Both the position numbers and the translations under genes were made by a program. Under the pieces are notes generated by a model. It was not told where the DNA came from, ran no database searches, and saw only the letters and a list, made by a program, of their open reading frames with translations. From Clostridia bacterium (GTDB lineage: Bacteria; Bacillota_A; Clostridia; Oscillospirales; Acutalibacteraceae), in the NCBI GenBank assembly GCA_017547865.1, contig JAFYOA010000075.1:1-8456 (forward strand): 8,456 nt of DNA, read 5' to 3'. Below, one piece after another: positions 5,416 to 8,456 of the stretch (position 1 is the first letter of the stretch; the number at the start of each line of letters is the position of its first letter).

Positions 5416-6678
5416 ATGAAGAAATACGATGTAATTGTGGCCGGTGCCGGTCTTACCGGTTTTGCCGCTGCCGTAGCTGCCGCCCGCGAGGGCTGCAAGG
5501 TGCTGGTTTTTGACCAGGGCAATGCGTTTGGCGGTGCCGCCGTGAACTGCCTGGTGAACCCCTTTATGCCTTACTGGACCCACGACCCCGAAACCAAAGA
5601 AAAAGAATACCTTTCTGCCGGTATTTTCCGGGAAATTCTGAACGAACTGCAGGCGCTGGGCGCTTTGCACGACGAAGAAATGAGCTTTGACGAAGAGCTT
5701 TTGAAGCTGGCTTTGAACCGCATGGCGATAAAAGCCGGTGTGGAGATCCTCTTCCACGCCCAGCTCATCGATGCCCATGTGGAAAACGGCACCGTAAAAA
5801 GCATTACGGTGGCAGGCAAAGCCGGTAAGATCGAACTGACCGCCGATGCTTTTGTGGATGCCACCGGCGACGGCAATCTCTCTGTTCTCTGCGGCTGTTC
5901 GTACCAGCTTGGCCGCGAAGCCGACAACCTCTGCCAGCCCATGACCCTGTGCTTCCGCCTGGGCGGCGTGGATACGGATGCCATCAACGTGGAGCGCCTG
6001 GGCAAGGAGATCCAGAATCTCTACAAGCAGTACCAGAGCGAAGGCAAGATCAAAAATCCCCGCGAAGATATTCTCACCTTCCGCACCCTGCACAAAGACG
6101 TGCAGCATTTCAATTCCACCCGCATTGTTAAGCTAAACCCCACCGACCTGTTTGATGTGACCCGCGCGGAGCTGGAAGCCCGTGAGCAGGTATTTGAGCT
6201 GGTGGAATTTTTGCGGGCAAACTGCGAAGCCTACAAGAACTGCCGCGTGCTTTCCACCGCCGTGGAGATCGGCGTGCGCGAAAGCCGCATGATCGAAGGC
6301 GAACACATTCTCACCGGCGAAGAGCTGGTGGCCTGCACCGTGTTTGAAGATTCCATTGCTCTGGGCAACTACGATATCGATATTCACAACCCGGAAGGCA
6401 GCGGCACTTCTCACTATTACTTCCCCGCCGGGCAGCGGTACACCATTCCGCTGCGTTCTCTGCAGGTGAAAAATATGCACAACCTGCTGGTGGCCGGGCG
6501 CTGCCTTTCTGCCACCCACGAAGCCCAAGCTTCTGTGCGCATTATGCCCACTTGCTGCTGCACGGGCGAAGCCGCCGGCGTAGCTGCCGCCGTGGCCGTA
6601 CAGAACGGCACGGGCACCGACAAGGTGGATGTTCCCAAGGTGCAGGCGATTTTGAAAGAAAACGGCGCACTGCTGTAA
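5416..6678 (+). CDS. FAD-dependent oxidoreductase, FAD_oxidored (PF12831)-type (420 aa)
   Basis: A flavoprotein of the large FAD-dependent oxidoreductase family. The N-terminal Rossmann loop is GAGLTG (10-15) in MKKYDVIVAGAGLTG, with D33 ending strand beta-2 where the FAD ribose is bound. An internal DATGDGN motif (near 149-155) and the C-terminal LLVAGRC...PTCCCTGEAAG segment complete the FAD site. The run of three cysteines in the last motif is unusual to my eye. The substrate is unknown; members are often found among glycan and organic-acid catabolic genes, and oxidation or reduction of a sugar or other hydroxyl compound is a plausible but unproven role here. The ATG at 5416 has AAGGAG (5401-5406) 9 nt upstream. 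The 44-nt gap from the preceding gene contains no convincing terminator, so it is placed third in the sulfatase operon. No clear terminator follows before the merR promoter, so read-through is possible. Confidence 0.88.
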   Translation: MKKYDVIVAGAGLTGFAAAVAAAREGCKVLVFDQGNAFGGAAVNCLVNPFMPYWTHDPETKEKEYLSAGIFREILNELQALGALHDEEMSFDEELLKLALNRMAIKAGVEILFHAQLIDAHVENGTVKSITVAGKAGKIELTADAFVDATGDGNLSVLCGCSYQLGREADNLCQPMTLCFRLGGVDTDAINVERLGKEIQNLYKQYQSEGKIKNPREDILTFRTLHKDVQHFNSTRIVKLNPTDLFDVTRAELEAREQVFELVEFLRANCEAYKNCRVLSTAVEIGVRESRMIEGEHILTGEELVACTVFEDSIALGNYDIDIHNPEGSGTSHYYFPAGQRYTIPLRSLQVKNMHNLLVAGRCLSATHEAQASVRIMPTCCCTGEAAGVAAAVAVQNGTGTDKVDVPKVQAILKENGALL

Positions 6679-6693
6679 TTTTTAAAAAAACAC

Positions 6694-6724
6694 TTGACTT
6701 TCACGCTGCGGAAAGGTGTATGCT
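6694..6724 (+). promoter_or_regulatory. MerR-type autoregulated promoter with 19-bp spacer
   Basis: TTGACT (6694-6699) and TATGCT (6719-6724) are 19 bp apart, the over-long spacing that MerR-family activators correct by twisting the DNA. The spacer contains an imperfect dyad, CTTTC and GAAAG, separated by 8 bp (6698-6715), the expected site for the regulator encoded just downstream. Autoregulation is inferred from this arrangement. Confidence 0.85.
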
Positions 6725-6738
6725 GTGTGCAGCACACA
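6724..6738. promoter_or_regulatory. Perfect 7-1-7 palindrome at the merR transcription start
   Basis: TGTGTGC-A-GCACACA is a perfect inverted repeat around one base. It begins at the last base of the -10 box and covers the expected transcription start. It is separate from the spacer dyad bound by MerR-type proteins and could be a second operator or a small 5' hairpin ending just before the ribosome binding site (6742-6747). Confidence 0.5.
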
Positions 6739-6756
6739 ACGAAAGGACAGATGGCT

Positions 6757-7512
6757 ATGCCGTACAGCATCAAAGAGATCGCCGAAATTTCCGGGGTCAG
6801 CACCCGAACCCTGCGGTATTACGATGAAATTGGGCTTTTGAAACCGGCAGGTTTTACAGAAGCCGGCTACCGCTGCTACGGAGAAAAAGAGTTGGACCTG
6901 CTGCAGCAGATCCTCTTTTACCGGGAACGCGGCTTTGCACTGGAAACGATCCGGGAGATTCTGTACCGGAAGGATTTTGATCTTCTCGCTGCTTTGGAAG
7001 AACATTTGCGGGAACTGCAGCTGCAAAAGGCCCGCACCGATGCGCTGATTGGCACCGTACAGCAAACCATTGCCGCCGTGAAAGGAGAACACACAATGAA
7101 AAACGAAGAAAAATTTGCCGCTTTTAAAGAAAAGCTGGTAAACAGCAACGAAGCCGCTTACGGCAAAGAAGCCCGGGAAAAATACGGCGACGATGCCGTG
7201 AATGAAAGCAACCGCAAGCTGCTGAACCTGACCGAAGAGCAATGGGAGCGTTTCCAGGCTTTGGAAAAGGAAATTCTGCAGCGGCTGGAACAGGCTGTGG
7301 AAAACGGCCTTGCCCCGGAAAGCGAAGAAGGCAAAAGCATCTGCGCCCTGCACAAAGAGTGGCTGGGCTTCAGTTGGAAGCAATACACACCGCAGGCACA
7401 CAAAGGCGTGGCCATGATGTACACGGCAGACGAGCGCTTTACCGCCTACTATGACCGCCGGGTGACCGGCTGCGCGGCGTGGCTTTCCGCTGCCATTCAA
7501 AACTGGGCATAA
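6757..7512 (+). CDS. MerR-family transcription regulator with TipAS ligand-binding domain (251 aa)
   Basis: A drug- or ligand-responsive activator of the TipAL/Mta/SkgA type. Residues 3-70 are the winged helix-turn-helix with the family signature IKEIAEISGVSTRTLRYYDE (5-24) and the GLLKPAG turn. About 75-110 form the coiled-coil dimer helix (LEEHLRELQLQKARTDALI). Residues 114-251 are a TipAS-type domain with GDDAVNESN, KEWLGF and the closing YTADERFTAYYD (222-233). Cysteines C195 and C239 are in this domain; in Streptomyces TipAS a cysteine attaches thiopeptides covalently, but equivalence is not shown here. The ATG at 6757 is favoured, since AAAGGA (6742-6747) is 9 nt upstream; the in-frame ATG at 6751 is a close alternative (253 aa). 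A longer frame from TTG at 6694 starts in the -35 box and is rejected. The promoter has the 19-bp MerR spacing, implying autoregulation. A strong internal start lies at residue 114. Confidence 0.93.
   Translation: MPYSIKEIAEISGVSTRTLRYYDEIGLLKPAGFTEAGYRCYGEKELDLLQQILFYRERGFALETIREILYRKDFDLLAALEEHLRELQLQKARTDALIGTVQQTIAAVKGEHTMKNEEKFAAFKEKLVNSNEAAYGKEAREKYGDDAVNESNRKLLNLTEEQWERFQALEKEILQRLEQAVENGLAPESEEGKSICALHKEWLGFSWKQYTPQAHKGVAMMYTADERFTAYYDRRVTGCAAWLSAAIQNWA
7081..7098 (+). promoter_or_regulatory. Internal ribosome binding site and in-frame ATG for a TipAS-like short product (7096-7512, 138 aa)
   Basis: AAAGGAG (7081-7087) lies 8 nt before an in-frame ATG at 7096-7098. This is a better ribosome binding site than that of the full-length protein. 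The ATG sits exactly where the coiled coil ends and the ligand-binding domain begins (residue 114, MKNEEKF). Translation from here would give the free ligand-binding domain of 138 aa, close to the 144-aa TipAS made from an internal start in Streptomyces lividans tipA. Confidence 0.7.
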
Positions 7513-7522
7513 AAAACGAAAC

Positions 7523-7561
7523 AGAGGCACCGACCGCACAGGCCGATGCCTCTTCTTTTTT
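7523..7561. terminator. Bidirectional terminator between merR and the GH78 gene
   Basis: AGAGGCA (7523-7529) pairs perfectly with TGCCTCT (7547-7553) around a 17-nt loop. On the plus strand a T-run follows (to 7561), ending merR transcription. On the minus strand the A-run at 7511-7516 gives a U-run, ending the convergent GH78 transcript. It fills the whole gap between the two stop codons (7512 and 7563). Confidence 0.85.
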
Positions 7562-7562
7562 G

Positions 7563-8456
7563 TTATACAGCAAATGTGTTTTCGCCGGCGGTCAGCGGGT
7601 AGGTTTTGCCTTTCCACACAAAAGCAGCCTTGACCCCCTCGGGGATGGAAACGGTGAACTGCACGGCACCGTTCTTCTGCTCAAATGCAACCGCTACTTC
7701 GCCCCGGGGCGTACACACCGAACCGCTCGCTGCGGTCAGCTCCTTCGGAAGCTTCGGTATGATGATCAGTTCTCCGTACCCCGGCGTGCCGGTAATGCCC
7801 AACAACGAACGGAACAGGTGCCGGGTGCACCCGCCGAACATGGGGTGATTGTGGGAATGACCGCCCTCCCAACTCTCCCACAGGGTGGTGGCTCCGTGGC
7901 GCTTCATGTACAGGAAGGAACCCAGCTCCTCACTTTGCAGCAGCTTGCAGGCCACATCCGCATAGCCGTAATCAAACAGCACTTCCAGCAGAATATCCGT
8001 GCACAGGAACCCGGTGTCAAAATGCCCCAGGGCATCGTATTTTTCTGCGGTGCGCTTAGCGGCAAGTTCACCGGCCAGCCCCGCCCACACGGCATAGGCG
8101 TTGGCACCCTGTATGCCGTTGCAGTAATCTTCTTCCCCGGTGCGGTAAGCACGGTCCAGGGCATCCGCCACCACTTCCATGCGCGCATGATAGGCGGCAA
8201 TGTCCTCGCACTTGCCCAGAATCTCCGCAATCTCGCAGAGAATACCCAGGCACTTCAGGGTATAGCAGGTGTTCACATAGGCCGCCGGAATGGCAATGGG
8301 TTCCAGGGTACACCAGTCCCCCAAGCACCAGCCGTCCTTTTCTTCGTGGGTCACCAGGCCGTCTTCGCTGTGGTTTTCCAGGTACTGCATCCACCGGCGC
8401 ATGGGAGCATAGGTTTCTTCCAGCATTTTCTTTTCGCCATACTGCAGATAGTACGC
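7563..8456 (-). CDS. Alpha-L-rhamnosidase-like glycoside hydrolase, GH78 type (partial, C-terminal 297 aa)
   Basis: The frame is open from the right edge to the TAA at 7565-7563, so the N-terminal domains are missing (full GH78 enzymes are usually 700-1000 aa). Visible parts are the second half of the (alpha/alpha)6 barrel and the C-terminal beta-sandwich (from about 230). Diagnostic motifs, numbered from the first residue seen, are GDW (46-48), GHFDTGFLCTDILLEVL (144-160), TTLWESWEGG (190-199) with E194 in the place of the GH78 catalytic glutamate, and SHNHPMFGG (201-209). The family inverts and releases terminal alpha-L-rhamnose from plant glycosides and pectic or microbial polysaccharides. 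The ATG at 8426 is internal, as the coding pattern continues upstream to the edge (AYYLQYGEKK). Its orientation away from the other sugar genes means it belongs to a transcript that begins outside the window. Localisation cannot be judged. Confidence 0.9.
   Translation of the reverse strand, partial: AYYLQYGEKKMLEETYAPMRRWMQYLENHSEDGLVTHEEKDGWCLGDWCTLEPIAIPAAYVNTCYTLKCLGILCEIAEILGKCEDIAAYHARMEVVADALDRAYRTGEEDYCNGIQGANAYAVWAGLAGELAAKRTAEKYDALGHFDTGFLCTDILLEVLFDYGYADVACKLLQSEELGSFLYMKRHGATTLWESWEGGHSHNHPMFGGCTRHLFRSLLGITGTPGYGELIIIPKLPKELTAASGSVCTPRGEVAVAFEQKNGAVQFTVSIPEGVKAAFVWKGKTYPLTAGENTFAV

Noticed and set aside
5413..6108. Minus-strand 231-aa open frame opposite the FAD oxidoreductase
   Set aside because: Antisense shadow; the plus strand has the ribosome binding site and FAD motifs.
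6682..7617. Minus-strand 311-aa open frame opposite merR
   Set aside because: It runs through the MerR promoter and the bidirectional terminator and has no recognisable domain; the MerR/TipAS frame explains the region.

Overview
The window reads as a piece of an anaerobic, gut-type Firmicutes genome, probably a Clostridia/Oscillospiraceae-like lineage. This is inferred from strong AGGAGG-type ribosome binding sites, TTGACx/TATxxT promoters, U-tract terminators, a mid-50s GC impression with GC-ending codons, and the protein families present. No species can be named from the sequence alone. No RNA genes, CRISPR arrays, transposases or phage genes were seen. Every stretch is either coding or a short control region, and none of the control regions exceeds about 160 bases.

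Layout, left to right. (1) Bases 1-870, minus strand: the first 290 residues of an Fe-S/FAD NAD(P)-dependent oxidoreductase of the glutamate synthase small-subunit/PreT type, cut by the left edge, with its own promoter. (2) Bases 1030-2382, minus strand: a two-gene transcript of a GH27 alpha-galactosidase and a small two-CxxC protein, joined by an abutting TGA/ATG. It has a clear promoter, a palindrome in the leader and a strong terminator. (3) Bases 2517-3302, minus strand: a ZIP (GufA-type) metal transporter with its own promoter, a Fur-family-like operator and a terminator. (4) Bases 3463-6678, plus strand: a probable operon of a cytoplasmic formylglycine-type sulfatase, a LURP-one/YxjI-like protein and a PF12831-type FAD-dependent oxidoreductase. 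(5) Bases 6757-7512, plus strand: a MerR-family regulator with a TipAS-type ligand-binding domain behind a classic MerR promoter with a 19-bp spacer. (6) Bases 7563-8456, minus strand: the C-terminal 297 residues of a GH78-type alpha-L-rhamnosidase, cut by the right edge. It converges on the merR gene across a shared bidirectional terminator.

Taken together, three carbohydrate-active enzymes (GH27, sulfatase, GH78) and a redox flavoenzyme suggest intracellular processing of imported, possibly sulfated galactose/GalNAc- or rhamnose-containing oligosaccharides or glycosides. The GH27 and sulfatase have no signal peptide; the GH78 N-terminus is outside the window. The sulfatase/LURP-one/FAD-oxidoreductase operon is the least explained unit. 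The best-supported unusual signal is inside the merR gene: a strong in-frame internal ribosome binding site and ATG lie exactly at the junction of the DNA-binding half and the TipAS half. This mirrors the TipAL/TipAS dual-product arrangement of Streptomyces. The ZIP transporter and the MerR/TipAS gene look like independent housekeeping or stress units placed among the sugar genes.
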